64,000 bases of DNA. Origin: Sphaerolaimus hirsutus. Its lineage: Eukaryota > Nematoda > Chromadorea > Monhysterida > Sphaerolaimidae. Shown here piece after piece: positions 42,999-55,197 of the stretch. Each line of letters starts with the position of its first letter. Position 1 is the stretch's first letter. Where the stretch lies: positions 13,243,206 through 13,307,205 of the forward strand of contig OZ038453.1 in the NCBI GenBank assembly GCA_964036195.1. The letters run 5' to 3'. The position numbers were made by a program, and so were the translations under genes. The notes beneath the pieces are model-generated. The model searched no databases. It saw nothing but the letters and a program-made list of their open reading frames with translations, and had not been told where the DNA came from.

Positions 42999-43328
42999 AT
43001 TTTGCTTAAATTTCTATGAAACAAACATAACGTTTAATGCAGGTAGGAAAATGCATAGTCCAGCTGAAAATGAATCATAAAATTAGAAAACAGAGCGTAG
43101 CCATTAGCCAAGCTTAAATGGAGAAAGAGTTTTGTTGTTGTTGTTTTTTACCACAAATATATCCATGCGAAAATTAACTTTTGTTTTTAATCGATTTTTA
43201 ATTGTTTTGTCTAATAGTCGGATAAAGGTCAAATCAATGTCCCCAAAGAGTCGAAAACACTTTCATATTTTCAAATTTTCATTTGCCGTTTTTACTGTCT
43301 GAAGAAAAATATATTCATAAATGATGTG

Positions 43329-44520
43329 CAACGATGGCAAACCGTACGGAAAAAATGTTTAAATTTTTAAGGTTTTTCTAGTGAGACTTGAATATTTTAT
43401 ATACCGTATTTCCTCGAAATACCCCCCCCCTCGAAATACCCCCCCCCTCGAAATACCCCCCCTTAAAATGGACACTATGAACTTATAAACCCCCCCCCCC
43501 CTCGAAATACCCCCCCAAATTTAGTGTATAGAGAAAGTAAATGACAAAGGCTGCGGTTTGTCATCTGGGTAATGCAAAACACACGTTAAAAACGATGACT
43601 CTGTTATGTGAGAACAGTGATTATACGTCTACACACTTATACAAGTCTTTAGAGTCTTATAAATGGCGATTTTTGTTGCATTTTCGACGTCTGCGTACGT
43701 TTCAGACGGCAATTTAGTACTTGGTTTTCAAAAAATTTCTGGCGAAATAATAAACCCCCCCCTCGAAATACCCCCCCTCGTTTAACCCCCCCTCAAAATT
43801 CTCACTCTGAAACAATAAACCCCCCGGGGGTATTTCGAGGAAATACGGTATATATTTTCATATAAACAAATTAATGAAATATAACCAATTCATATTTCAT
43901 TTACCGTATTTCCTCGAAATACCCCCCGGGGGGTGATTGTTTCATAGTGGTCCCGAGAGGGGGGGGGGTTAAACGAGGGGGGGGGGTATTTCGAGGGGGG
44001 GGTTATTGTTTCACAAGAAAAATTTTCAAATCCCAGTACGAAATTGTCGTCTGAAACGTACGCAGACGTCAAAAAATACAACAAAAACCGCCATTTATTA
44101 GGTTATGTAGACTAATATTAGTATGTAGACAGTATAAACACTGTTCTAACGTGATTACGACATTGTTTTTACCTGTGTTCTGCACTACGCAGAACACAAA
44201 CTGCAGTATTTGTCATGTACGTTCCCTTTACACTCAATTTGGGGGGGGGGGTATTTCGAGGGGGGGGGGTGATTGTTTCATAGTGGTCCCGAGAGGGGGG
44301 GGGTCAAACGAGGGGGGGGGGGGGGTATTTCGAGGGGGGGGTATTTCGAGGAAATACGGTATGCATTTTCAACCAAAAATACTGAAAAACGTTAAAAAGA
44401 GTTAAGACCTTTTCTAATTTTCGATTTTTTCTACAAAAAAAATCTTTTTTTAAATTAGGTGTTTTTCTAGCGGTGAAATAAAAATTCGAAAACTTTTTGA
44501 ACTATTGTTTGCCATCGTTA
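43329..44520. mobile_element. hAT-like element, TAACGATGGC ends, two nested CCGTATTTCC elements
   Basis: Left CAACGATGGCAAACCG and right GTTTGCCATCGTTA. Flanks atgatgtg and atggtgtg are a 7/8 duplication. Inside are TA-flanked CCGTATTTCCTCG elements at about 43401-43848 and 43905-44360, each with long C/G runs. Sister of 23799-24589. Confidence 0.75.
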
Positions 44521-45886
44521 ATGGTGTGCGAATACATAGACATATTTAGGTGGTGTGAGAATACACCTGTACTACCCGCCGTACAAAAGGATTCCATCAT
44601 AGTAAATTTTACTTCCGTTTGGAATAACATATAAACATCGTAAATGGCATATCATTCATTTTTATTGTCCAATTCCCAATGTCATTTCGTCTACATCCCG
44701 TGTCACTTACAGAATTTCTAAAGTTGTGTATTATACTCCAAAAGTTTGCCGCTTCCACAGCTGCCAGGCGCACTTTTTTATAGATGTGACATGGGATAGT
44801 CCTCCATTGTTTTTAGATGCAAATTACAATGTGGGGTGTTCCATTTAGGTGGATTGAACTTACAATTTTGTAGGTATTTTTACTTTTGTTGGTGATTTTA
44901 AAAGTGTACTTTTATGAATAAAAAATACGAAACCCAAATATTTGATGCTAAAAAGCTCAGAACGAGAAAACATTCTTAAAAAAATTGCAAAAAAAATCAC
45001 ATTTTCAATCATCAGACTCAAATGAACAGCACACACAATTTCGGTAAATTGTTGCCGCAATCCACAATAACTATGTAGCACAATCACGAAAAACAAACAG
45101 AACAAACACCAATTTAATCAAAAATGCCACGTTTTTGGGCCACACGGCAATTCAACTGTTGTTCACGAAAATAGATCAGCTGTTTCTTTTAAGCCGCTTT
45201 TGTGTGGGTTTTTCGAAAGAATGGAGGAAACATTTGTATCGTGTAGAAATAGCTAGATATTTCTTGTCACACACACCCACACATTTGCTGGAAGTAAATG
45301 CGATGCAATTCTCACAGGTCATAGATAGGGTCAGATATGCGTGGTATATATGTGGCAATGTGCTGACAACTTTTCAAGTTTGACACTTCCAAAAGTGAGA
45401 AGTTCGTTACTTTCAAGTTATTATTTTTTGTAACGCTGTGTCAACTTTTTGTGAGATGGAAAGCTGAAACTTCCTTCCAATCAATCACATTTATTTTTTA
45501 CTAGTACAAAGCAGAGTTGTTAAAAGCACTGAAATTTTTCACAGTAAACGTAAACGTAAAGTATTTATTTTTTACTCACCCCTCCTGAGTACAGAAGACG
45601 TCAATTAATTTTTTTCTTTTACTTATGAGTAAACGTGAGTATAAACGTGAGTTTCACTGGAAAACAAAAAAATTATTAATTTCAGGAAATTTTGCCTCAA
45701 TTTTCACTTGAAATCCCTAATTATTTTACCTTTTGCTTATTTTCAGCTTCAACTTCACTAGTTCATCTTCCTTTTTGCCAATTTTCAGTTATTCTTGACT
45801 ATGTGCCTATATACAATTTTTTATACATTTTCCCCATTTTTGGCTTTGTTATTTCTTTTTCTCCTCTATACCGCGAAAAAGCCAAT
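44521..45886. other. Intergenic AT-rich stretch with a CAGAGTTGTT end
   Basis: No gene seen. At 45513 cagagttgttaaaagc begins a segment with aaacgtaaacgtaaagtatt, resembling the CAGAGTTG element group, but its partner end is not evident. Confidence 0.4.
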
Positions 45887-47953
45887 GTGGGTGTACACAC
45901 TAGTTTACCAACGCGGCACGTCGATCAAAAATGTAAACTGAAACGCGACGCGTCGCGCGTCGGTTTACATTTTTGATCGACATGTGTACTTTAGTTTACT
46001 GTGGTGTTTCACTTTCTGGGGTTAGTGGTTTCGGCAAGTCACAGAAATGCGACGCGTCGCCAGATTATTTTTTATGTGAAACGTAATGGGCAAACTGAAT
46101 GCAATTTTCAGCGACGCGTCGCTAGCGACGCGTGCGACGCAGAAAGTGTTGCACATAAGATGTAAACTACTGTTTTATGAATTTCATCTGAATCATGTAA
46201 TTTGTGCTTGTTATAGCATGTATGTCTTATTTTGATGCTTATAATGATTGTTAATTATCATTCTGCTCATAAAGTTGTTACTTTTTGCACTTTAACAGTA
46301 TGATAGTCGCATGAAACGCACCGGCAAACTGAACGACTTTTGCGACGCTTGCGACGCTACCATAACCCTGCTCAATTAAAAAAAGGCGACGCGTCGCCAG
46401 TTTACTTTTACTGTTTAACTCTAAATTAAAACGTCGTAAATCGTCGCGAGAGTCGCCAAAAACGTCGCAAAATCGTCGCTTTTTCTTGAGTTTGACCGCG
46501 ACCCCCACCGATTTCAAAGTAACTTCATTTGTCACTCGTAGGTCGGATTTGAGCCATTTTTTAACTGACATGTGCAGAAAAAAATCGCGGTTTTAATGGT
46601 GTTTTTTACAAGTCCTAACTCTTTTCCAAAAAAATTTTATGAATTTTTTAATATTTTGCCATAAATTGTGGCGACGCAGAAAAATGTATAAATTCAAACA
46701 TATAGTGAACTAAAAAAGGGAATACATGTAAAAGTTCATACATATAGTAAACTTTAAAAAGGAATACATATAAGATGTTTGTAACCAACAGCTAATAATG
46801 TGAGAAATTAAATAAAAGAATATCAGGCATAGTAGAACAATTTACTAGTGCCACAAGCAGTATTTTTGTTTATATCTGCATCTTCTGACTCAAATTGACT
46901 CAGCCTGATGTTGTCCCTCCAGTGTAAATACAAATGTACATTGACAAGAGAGAAGCCAGATAACATGGATCCAATCCCGAATGTGCCAATCCGACGGGAC
47001 GTTGATGAAAGAGAAGCGCGCCCCTCAGGGATGCAATCAAGCAGTGGATGATGACGCCCGCCGGTCCTGTTGCGTGGGTGAATCCCGCTGACTGCTGAAT
47101 TTACAACTATGTTGAATATAAAAATCAAACTGAATAATTTCCGTTGCAGTGGCAGTTAGCATTAAAGTGGCACTGGAATGGTAAACTGATGTAACAAATA
47201 CAAAAAATTCATTTTCATGCTATCTGCTACAGCTACACTACATTTTTCGCTTGCAACCGGTCATGATGGTCGTTCTGTAGTACACTGTCGTTGAATGGAC
47301 AATTTTCATTCACTATTCGATTTTTGGCTGATTAATTCTTTTTTAATTGTGATTAAATCATAATTCGCCAAGTCTTTCGTTTCACGCCGCGAAAAATTGT
47401 GTGATGTGTGCATCTCATGTTCCTCTTTCATGTGTGATTTTTTTTTTGCATTCGGGCTTTCCGTTCACATGCTAGTGATTTATTTGCGTTTAATTGAAAT
47501 AAAATCATAAAAAATTGAAAGTTTATATTTCATGTCCGCCGTGTACACCAATCGATAGCGCAATGAAAACTGATAATTTAGAACATTTCAATAAACAAAA
47601 AAACGTAACAGGTGATTTTATAAAAATTTATATACACAAAAAACTGATAAATTCAATAAAAAATCCAATGTTGCACTTAAAAATATTTTAAAAATTTTGA
47701 CAACATCTACACAACGTACTGTACACGATGACGCAAAAAAATTGCATGAGCAATGCTCCGTTCTTCCACAATTAAAGAAATTAGAAATTAATGTTTACAG
47801 CGTAAATTCACATCACAGGCAAACTTGAAAAAAATAAAGATGGCGGCCTAAACTCCGCCCACTTTTACTATGCGTGAATTTAGCCGGTAAACTAAAAAAT
47901 TGAGTTTACCGCCAGTAAACTGAAAACGCCAGTAAACTAGTGTGCGTGGGGCC
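45887..47953. mobile_element. 2.07-kb CACTAG-end element with AAT duplication and GCGACGCGTCGC motifs
   Basis: AAT lies at 45884-45886 and 47954-47956. Left end GTGGGTGTACACACTAG; right end CTAGTGTGCGTGGGGCC. The left 0.5 kb holds gcgacgcgtcgc palindromes and an acatttttgatcgac inverted repeat also found at 14280-14420. No transposase-like frame was found; the minus-strand frames at 46278 and 46823 show no recognisable motif. Confidence 0.7.
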
Positions 47954-47956
47954 AAT

Positions 47957-49480
47957 ATAAGCCTTTACGAAATACGTTATCTGTACTCAAGTAAGCAATT
48001 ACTCGAGTATACTTAATTTTTGAGTAAACGTAAATACGTTTTAACAACTATGGTACAAAGTTTGAGGTTCAACGTGGTTGAGTGGGCGGTATTTTAGCGT
48101 CAACACATAAACAATGGTGCGTAGGTGGATTTAAAAAATAAAAATTTAAATCAGAGCTGCTTTGTGCTTATTGTGATCATAATTGTTTAGATCCACATAA
48201 GGTTATTGAAGCTGAAATTCCCAGTGAGTGCCTTGGTTAATTCATACCAAGAGCGTCATAAGTTATGCTAAATAGCTACTTATGTACATGTAGCCAAATG
48301 TTTATACCTACACATTGCGCGGTATAAATTTACTCTAAGCGCCTTTTCTACCCACCCATTACTAGCTCACTTATGTATTTAATTTAACTATTTGCATACA
48401 ACATAATGACAACTTAAATGCAGAAATATTTAGCAGGTAAACCACCAAAATATCGACAGATAAAATTGAAATACGAGTACCTATTTATCATGTGCTTGTG
48501 TACTATAAATACAAAACCTTTAATTTTAATATTTATTTTCTACTTGAGAATTTGTTTGTTTGTTGAAGGGTATGTGTGAGTGGCAAATGAGTGGCACAAA
48601 CGATGTATATACTTCCCTTCATATGAGCGCGTATATGCGGCGCCCTGAAACTGTTCAACATCTCATATTGAATCAATAAGATATTTGCATTATTGTGGCG
48701 CGGTGTTCAGAAAGCTAATGTCGTGTCCCAGCACGAAGCAAAATGTTTTGTGTTCAAGTGTTCGAAATTTTACTTCCGCGTAGGGAAAGCTCTGTCGTGA
48801 AACCTTGAAGTACTGTAAAATGCTTAAAATACGTGAAATACTGTACAATACTTAAAATATGCTAAATACTGCCTAAAGTGCAAGTAAGTGCTTTCAACAT
48901 GTCAATTCAACATGCTCTAAGCGTTCTTGTGTATTTGTAATTTACTGAGACTGTTTTTTTTTTTTCATTTTTAATTTTTCCACCAGCTTAAAGTGCATAA
49001 AGTGCATGGATTGGATGCCCTTATGTGCTCAAGTGGAAGTAATGAAAAGTGTTGTTATTATTCTACAATAATCTTATAGACCTGTGAAAAAGAAATAATT
49101 GCATGAAATATCCATACATACAGAACGACTATACCCGACCCACAATTATTTACCATTTATCTCTATCAAATTCAATTCTAGCATGAAATCTCAGCCATAA
49201 AATTTAGCAGCAAATTGAGAGGAATTACATTTCAAGGAAAAACTTTGGCTGGTTCATTCCAATTGACCCACTAGCACAGGTTGATTTTTTTCAGTTTTTT
49301 TGTGTGTGTGGGAACTTTGAATGACGTTTTATTTATATGATTTTTCATTGCGGTGCACATTATTCAAATTCACCTTATGTGAATGAGTGGTCTTTTAGCG
49401 ATGGAAAGTGTTTTTGCCTGGAGCATTTTGATGTACAATTTCAATGAAATATTTAATAAATAGGCTGCAGGCAGTTCTAG
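47957..49480. other. Intergenic AT-rich stretch, nothing recognised
   Basis: No supported exon. A locally repetitive patch near 48805-48895 (tactgtaaaatgcttaaaat and relatives) is seen. Confidence 0.4.
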
Positions 49481-49666
49481 CAAAGTAAAGAGTAAAAATT
49501 GAAGAGTAATGGAAAGATTAAAGAGTAAAGTTAAAAATCAAGTAAAATTACAAATGGAAAGTGAAGAGTAAAGTAAAAAGTAAATAGTAGAGTAATGAGT
49601 AAATTGAAGAGTAAAGATTAAAGTGAATTGTAAAGTACTTTGCCACTTGCGGAACTGGCCCCTTGT
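49481..49666. mobile_element. GGGGCCAGTTCCGCAAGTGG-end element (partial)
   Basis: The right end reads CCACTTGCGGAACTGGCCCC, matching the element at 61955-63059. The interior is agagtaaagtaaaa repeats. The left end (gcagttctagcaaagtaaag) is diverged. Confidence 0.5.
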
Positions 49667-50491
49667 TCCTATTTCTCAAAATTGACACTTTTTCCAACCA
49701 AACTTCCCGACATTATAAAATAATTAACAATGTAAATAATAATGATCTTTTCACTATGTGAGACTGAAGATTGAAAATATTAGGTAGTTGCTTAGTGCAG
49801 TGGCCATTCGATAGAATTTTCATTCATTAAACACTGGTGGAATTTTTCCATCACTAATTTTTAAATCACAGCTTTCATCAGTAGACCATCTGTTTTCTCC
49901 AAAAATGTTTGAAATATGTCTCTCGATTTTTATTACAAAAAAATAGCAGTTTCTGAGGAAGTTGACACCAGAATTTATTTCATTTGTGTCCCCACATCAT
50001 TAACATGCCGATGTACGATCTGTGGTAGGTTTAGTTCGATGATACACTCTACTGACAACACACTTTAGAAAAAATCTACTATGCCTACTGCGGCATAGGG
50101 CATACCACCACTCCAGGGGCAAGTTGACAAGCACTTTACTCTTGACTTTGTCAATTGAGGAACGGGCACCAGGGGGAAGTCCCAAAGTGTCAATGTCAAT
50201 TGTGTATGCAAATCTTACGTTTTTCGAATCTTATGTTGAAAGTTCCCTGGTTCCGGTTCCGGTTCCGCAAGTGGCAATATCAAGAGTAAAATACTTGCGA
50301 GACTGGCCCCGGGTCCTGCCAGGAACTTCGGAAAACTGAGTGCACATGCAAAATTTCAGCAAGAATCATCATGATTTGAGAATATAAGTTTGAGAATCAT
50401 CATGATTTGAGAAGACAATTTGAGTAAAATTTAATAGAGTGTCACCAAATCTAAGCTACATTACATCAATATTATACTTTTTTCAGCCAAA
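49667..50491. other. Intergenic stretch upstream of the multi-pass protein gene
   Basis: No gene recognised. At 50245-50320 ggttccgcaagtggcaatat and gcgagactggccccgg look like another small, decayed GGGGCCAGTTCCGC-end element. Confidence 0.35.
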
Positions 50492-52657
50492 ATGGTGTAC
50501 ATGGATGTGGGCCCGCCAGTGCGGCTAATGGCATTCGTAACAATGATTTGTTGCACACTGGACGTTTTGGCAGATATTGTCCTCAGCGTGAAACTTATGA
50601 CCAAGGTAAATCGTTTGTTGAAGGGGTTTTGAATTAAAATACTGTATATCGTCAAATAAGACCCCCTCTGACGAAAAATACCCCCCCCACCGAATAAGCC
50701 CCCCCCCCTCCTGAATAAGATCCCTTCTGAGTGAAAAAGATGCTATAAAATTTACAAAAAATGATCGATGAAAAAACAAAAGTGAATTCAATACAAGTAG
50801 ACCAAAAAAAACTTCTATAGGAGAAAGCCACAAAAGTTTTCAATTGCCTTCCAGGTTCCGCTATTCGCAACGCAAGCAGCAGTAAATGCATCATACGCGT
50901 ATGTATTTTTCACTGGAATTTCGATTATTGTGTACTTTCTGGAAATGGCAGATGTTATTTACACGCTGAGGAATGGAAAAGAAAACATGCAATATGCGAG
51001 GATCGCCAAATCTTGTGTGATAGCACTGGAAGAGGTGCGAGTTTTTTTGATTTCACGGGTTTGCTTTTCGTTAAACAACTACCAGTGTCAGATGATCCGT
51101 AAGTATGATAAATATTTAATTAAGGTAACGTTTTTGCAACTGTGGCTTAAAGTACTCTGGGTCTGGGAGATAATGACGTTTGTCTTGAAACAGAACAGAA
51201 AAACTGAGGCTCTCTTGATAACACCATATCAAGAGATTGAAAAACCATCCCAGTGCCAAAAAGCGTGCCCACAGGTAAAATTGGTGAGAAAACGATCACA
51301 CAATTCACCATAGTTGTTAAAACTATTGACTTTTGCTCAAAAAATATCTATGCTCAAGTACAGAGTAAATACCAAAAAGGCTGACAACAAGCGAATTTGA
51401 AAGTGAAAATGAGCGAAAAATATGAAAATTAGTGATTTTGAGTGAAAATATGGACACAATTTCTCAAAAATACTTTTATGTTTTACAGGGAAAAACTGTT
51501 TGACACACATTTACTCACGAGTAAAAGTAAAAAACTTGACTTTACATTTTCTGTACTCTGTGTGTGGGTAAAAAGTAAATAGGTACTTTACGTTTACACG
51601 TAGGTACATTGGAAAAGTTATGTACTTTCAACAACTCCGCAATTCACAGGTGCCCCTTCCAGTGTGCCTGTACGTTTTGCTCCTGTATGAACCTATCATG
51701 TCTGTGGCCAGACCGGCCGTTTTGGTGGCTTCCATAAAACTTATAGCCCTTGTCTGGGGCATAACCAAATTTACAAAACTGAGATTTTGTTGGTTTTTCT
51801 TGCCGCTAACGCAGAGTCATGGATTTCATGAGAATGTTAGGTGAGTGTAGGTTTTTTTGTGTTTTTTGGTTTTATGTTTGTGGAGTTTGGGGCCCTTTGA
51901 TAGCTTCTTGCTATCGATCTGCCATGAAACTGAAATGAGTTGCGTGAAATGGAGCGTACTCTGCGCAGATGATCACACATTTACACTAGGTTAAGTGAAA
52001 ACCACCCACTAGATTTGGGAATTTCAAAATTTCTGGGTTTGGGTATCGGGTATCAAATCATTTCAGGTTGGGTATCTGGTACCAAATCACTTCAGGTTGG
52101 GTATCTGTTACCAAATCATTTCAGCTTGGGTATCAGGTACCAAATCATTACAGGTTGGGTATCTGGTATCAGTTCCAGAAAATATAAGGGTATCAGGGTA
52201 CAGGTTGGGTAACGGGTATCAGTTCCAATAAATTTAAAGTATCGTGTATTGAGGTCGGGTATCGAGTTGGGTTTTCACATCCAAATGTCAGGGTTGGCTA
52301 ACATGTCATTGTCAGGTTAGGGGTAACAAAATCATTAAGTCTTGGATTAAACAGGAAAACGACAGAATGGTTAAGTGTATCTATCACTAACCAAGTGTAT
52401 TAATGTATTTCTGGCATTAAGTGGTGTTTGGGTATTGTGTCAGGTATTGTGTTCAGGTTCAGTAAATGCACTATTTACAAACAAAAACTCCAAACTCTCA
52501 CAGGCGCTGCTTTACGCCCACTCCATATCGTATTGTGATGCTCATAGTTAACATATGCCATATTACTGCCATAATTGTTGTCATTATGATTTTGATTTTG
52601 GCATTGAATGCCCAGCCTGCAGTGGTCGAACACATCACAGATTATGATGATTACTGA
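50492..52657 (+). CDS. Multi-pass membrane protein, 292 aa, family unknown
   Basis: Exons 50492-50605, 50855-51274, 51650-51840 and 52504-52657 sum to 879 nt with matching phases (0, 0, 2). Hydrophobic spans: LMAFVTMICCTLDVLADIVL (exon 1), YAYVFFTGISIIVYFL and a second amphipathic run after IALEE (exon 2), VCLYVLLLY and VLVASIKLIALVWGI (exon 3), and a strong C-terminal span IVMLIVNICHITAIIVV (exon 4), then an acidic tail ending DYDDY. The start is the first ATG after a pyrimidine-rich tract ending in cag, so a 5' untranslated exon is possible. ATTAAA at 52946-52951 is a possible poly(A) signal. The pattern recalls scramblase/TMEM-like families, but no diagnostic motif was recognised. Confidence 0.75.
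50640..50735. mobile_element. Degraded C-run element in intron 1
   Basis: tactgtatatcgtcaaataa followed by accccc-rich blocks and a final gaataagatccc. It resembles one end of the CCGTAT/TCGAATAA elements; no right end is clear. Confidence 0.4.
52025..52265. repeat. Tandem repeat of about 30 bp in intron 3
   Basis: Units of gggtatctggtaccaaatca followed by tttcaggttg repeat about seven times with decay, in the intron between exons 51650-51840 and 52504-52657. Open frames here (Gly/Ile/Tyr-rich) are not exons. Confidence 0.75.
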
Positions 52658-52660
52658 CGA

Positions 52661-53046
52661 TAGTAACTTCTGTGGGAAAAATGTTTAAATTTTTTTATGT
52701 TTTTAAATGAAATTTTTTTATTAAATTTTTTTAACTTAAGGATTACTTTTTAAAATTTGTAATACCAATTAAAAAATTTTCCCCAGATTTCTGTGTTAGA
52801 TATTTACTGCGTGTGCTTTTTCCATCTCAGTACAAAGGAAAATGATACTTACGTTTTACATGATTGACGATGATGCTCGAAAATAATCATTTGCGAAGCA
52901 GAACTATGTTTTTGTTATCATGCAATAATCTTTTCTTTATTGTGTATTAAATTCTTTTAAACCCTGTTACTAATAATTAATACCCTGTTACTTTTATTGA
53001 TTCATTTTTGATACAACACATACTCATCACAGTGTAAATAGGTACT
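52661..53046. other. 3' flank of the multi-pass protein gene, AT-rich
   Basis: Contains the possible ATTAAA signal at 52946-52951 and otherwise nothing recognised. Confidence 0.4.
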
Positions 53047-53049
53047 AAT

Positions 53050-53242
53050 GTGGCGACACACGCTAGTTTTCAACCGAAATTTTGAAAACTTGTAGATCTG
53101 CATTGAATGCATTTGAGTTTTCTAGAATGAGGTGCCTGTCATCTACAGTTGGCGGAGAGTAAAAATGACTCATTCTAGAAAACTCAATGCTGGTTTACGA
53201 GTTTTCAAAAAGGAACATTGAAAACTAGCTTGTGTGGCCCCA
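53050..53242. mobile_element. 193-bp CACTAG-type MITE with AAT duplication
   Basis: AAT lies at 53047-53049 and 53243-53245. The ends GTGGCGACACACGCTAG and CTAGCTTGTGTGGCCCC enclose a hairpin (gttttctagaatga / tcattctagaaaac). Confidence 0.75.
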
Positions 53243-53536
53243 ATATTGAATATTTTACATACATCAATATGTACCCTCGCAATCATGCACCATATATTTA
53301 TAGGTAATTAATTAGGTCATCACATTTCTTCTTTTTGTAGGCATATGTTATGTACCTCAAATGGTAACTAGCCTTCATTCGGGTATTGGCCTTTTCTTTG
53401 TTAGCATTGTGTTTCTCACTATAAAATGTCAATTGAAAAAATGAACGGATTTACAAATAAGACATGAATACATACAAGCAGTGATAGATCGCAGCACAAC
53501 CGATAGAATCATGAAATATGATATGTATTTATATTT

Positions 53537-54275
53537 ACCGTATTTTGCCGAATAATTCCCCTGGGAAATTATTTTTTCATCAGATTTTCTTGAAGGGGAA
53601 AACTAGGTGTTCAAGAGGAGGAATTATTCATGGGGTAATTTTTTTCGTCACAATTTTCAAGCATGTCTCCTCCATAAAGCCGAAATTACAGCATAACGAT
53701 AAATAGAAGGTGAAGCGATAAATACATGTCGCCGCAAATTCGATTACTCAAGAACGCTTGAAGGTATTCACCCCAAAATTGACATGTTGAAAGCACTAAC
53801 CGATATCTACATCGTGTCCAAAAAATATCCAAAAAGCTCCGGTTGTTCTTGAGATATTAATGAAAAACAAAAATTTCGCTATTTGTCGGCAGCATTTCTC
53901 GTTGAGATTGCCGTTTTGACACGATGTAGATATCGGTTAGTGCTTTCAACATGTCAATTTAGGGATGGATATCTTTAAGCGTTCTTGAGTAATCGAATTT
54001 GCGGCGACATTTATTGTTGCTTCACCTTCTATTTATCGTTATGCTATAACTCCGGCTTTAACTCATTTTATGAAATATGCTTTATTAACAAGAAAGATTT
54101 TCATACAAAGTAAGCACATACAATCTATCAATGCCTGAAGGGGGAATTAATTGAGGGGGAATAATTCTTTCAATACTCGTCTAACAGGGGGGGTTATTGT
54201 TTCCTCACTCATCTAACATGGGAATTATTCGAGAGGGGCAAGTATTCTAGGAGGAATTATTCAAGTAAATATGGT
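53537..54275. mobile_element. CCGTATTTTGCCGAATAA-ended element with nested palindrome
   Basis: Left taccgtattttgccgaataa and right ttattcaagtaaatatggta. Nested inside at about 53690-54055 is a 365-bp palindrome whose arms are ataaatagaaggtgaagc and gcttcaccttctatttat. Confidence 0.6.
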
Positions 54276-54835
54276 AAATGCGAGAAACTTGCAGTAATTG
54301 AACAGCTTAAAAACATTGAAAGGCAACAACACCACACGAAATTAAAAACAATTGAACTCAACTAAAAGTAAAATACCTATAGTCTGTCAAATATTTTGTA
54401 CCATATGTGTAATGTGGTGGATCTCATGGATATTGACAAAATGTTGATAATTAGCAAAAAAAAATGAAAAAAAATTCTAATGTTTAGTACCCCTGTACTT
54501 AAGAATTATGATGGTAAGCCAAGGACAGGCTTATTTTTTATCCTAGTACACAGTAACCTCGATTCTGTTCACCAATATTTGTGAGATTCAGCGGTCAGCA
54601 CAAACGAGCTGTTTCTGGAAACTGGTTTTCATATACCTACACAAATTGTAATAAAAAAATTCTTAATGATACTCCAATGAATCCAGAATGTTCTCTTAAA
54701 TCATTCACCCACACTTAGAGAGTAAAGCATTCTATTCTAGGAATCATTCCAGATTTCTTGAAGACTGGGTGACAGTTATAAAAATTTCAATTTGCAAATG
54801 CAAACCAATTTACAGTTCGCTTAACACATATTTAC
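54276..54835. other. Intergenic AT-rich stretch, nothing recognised
   Basis: No exon signals or element ends seen between two TCGAATAA-type elements. Confidence 0.4.
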
Positions 54836-55131
54836 TAAACTTTCTCAAATAATTCCCCCTAAATAATAATGTATAACTCCCCCTATTGAATAATACGAAG
54901 AAATAACCCCCCTATATAGTTTACCCTGAAGGTCTATGTTACGTTCAATTAGAACGAAAAATAACACAATACATATTTTGTGGAATGTGATGATAGAAAC
55001 ATGCCTGAAAATTTTGACGATATAACAATCCCTCCCCTTGAATAATTCCCCCTCGAATAGTTCCCCTAGAATAGTTCAAAGTAGTCCGACAACAAAAGAA
55101 CCCTGAGGAATTATTCAAGTAAATACGGTAG
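54836..55131. mobile_element. TCAAATAATTCCCCC element
   Basis: Left ctttctcaaataattccccc and right aattattcaagtaaatacgg are inverted; c-run blocks lie between. It lies downstream of the GPCR stop codon. Confidence 0.55.
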
Positions 55132-55197
55132 GATAACATATCGTAATGCAATTCATCACAACCAAAATACCGAGACCAAACTCAATTTCAAACCACT

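Noticed and set aside
46278-47128. Two roughly 100-codon minus-strand frames as a transposase
   Set aside because: No recognisable catalytic or DNA-binding motif, no splice context, and they lie in a CACTAG-end element of mostly non-coding sequence.
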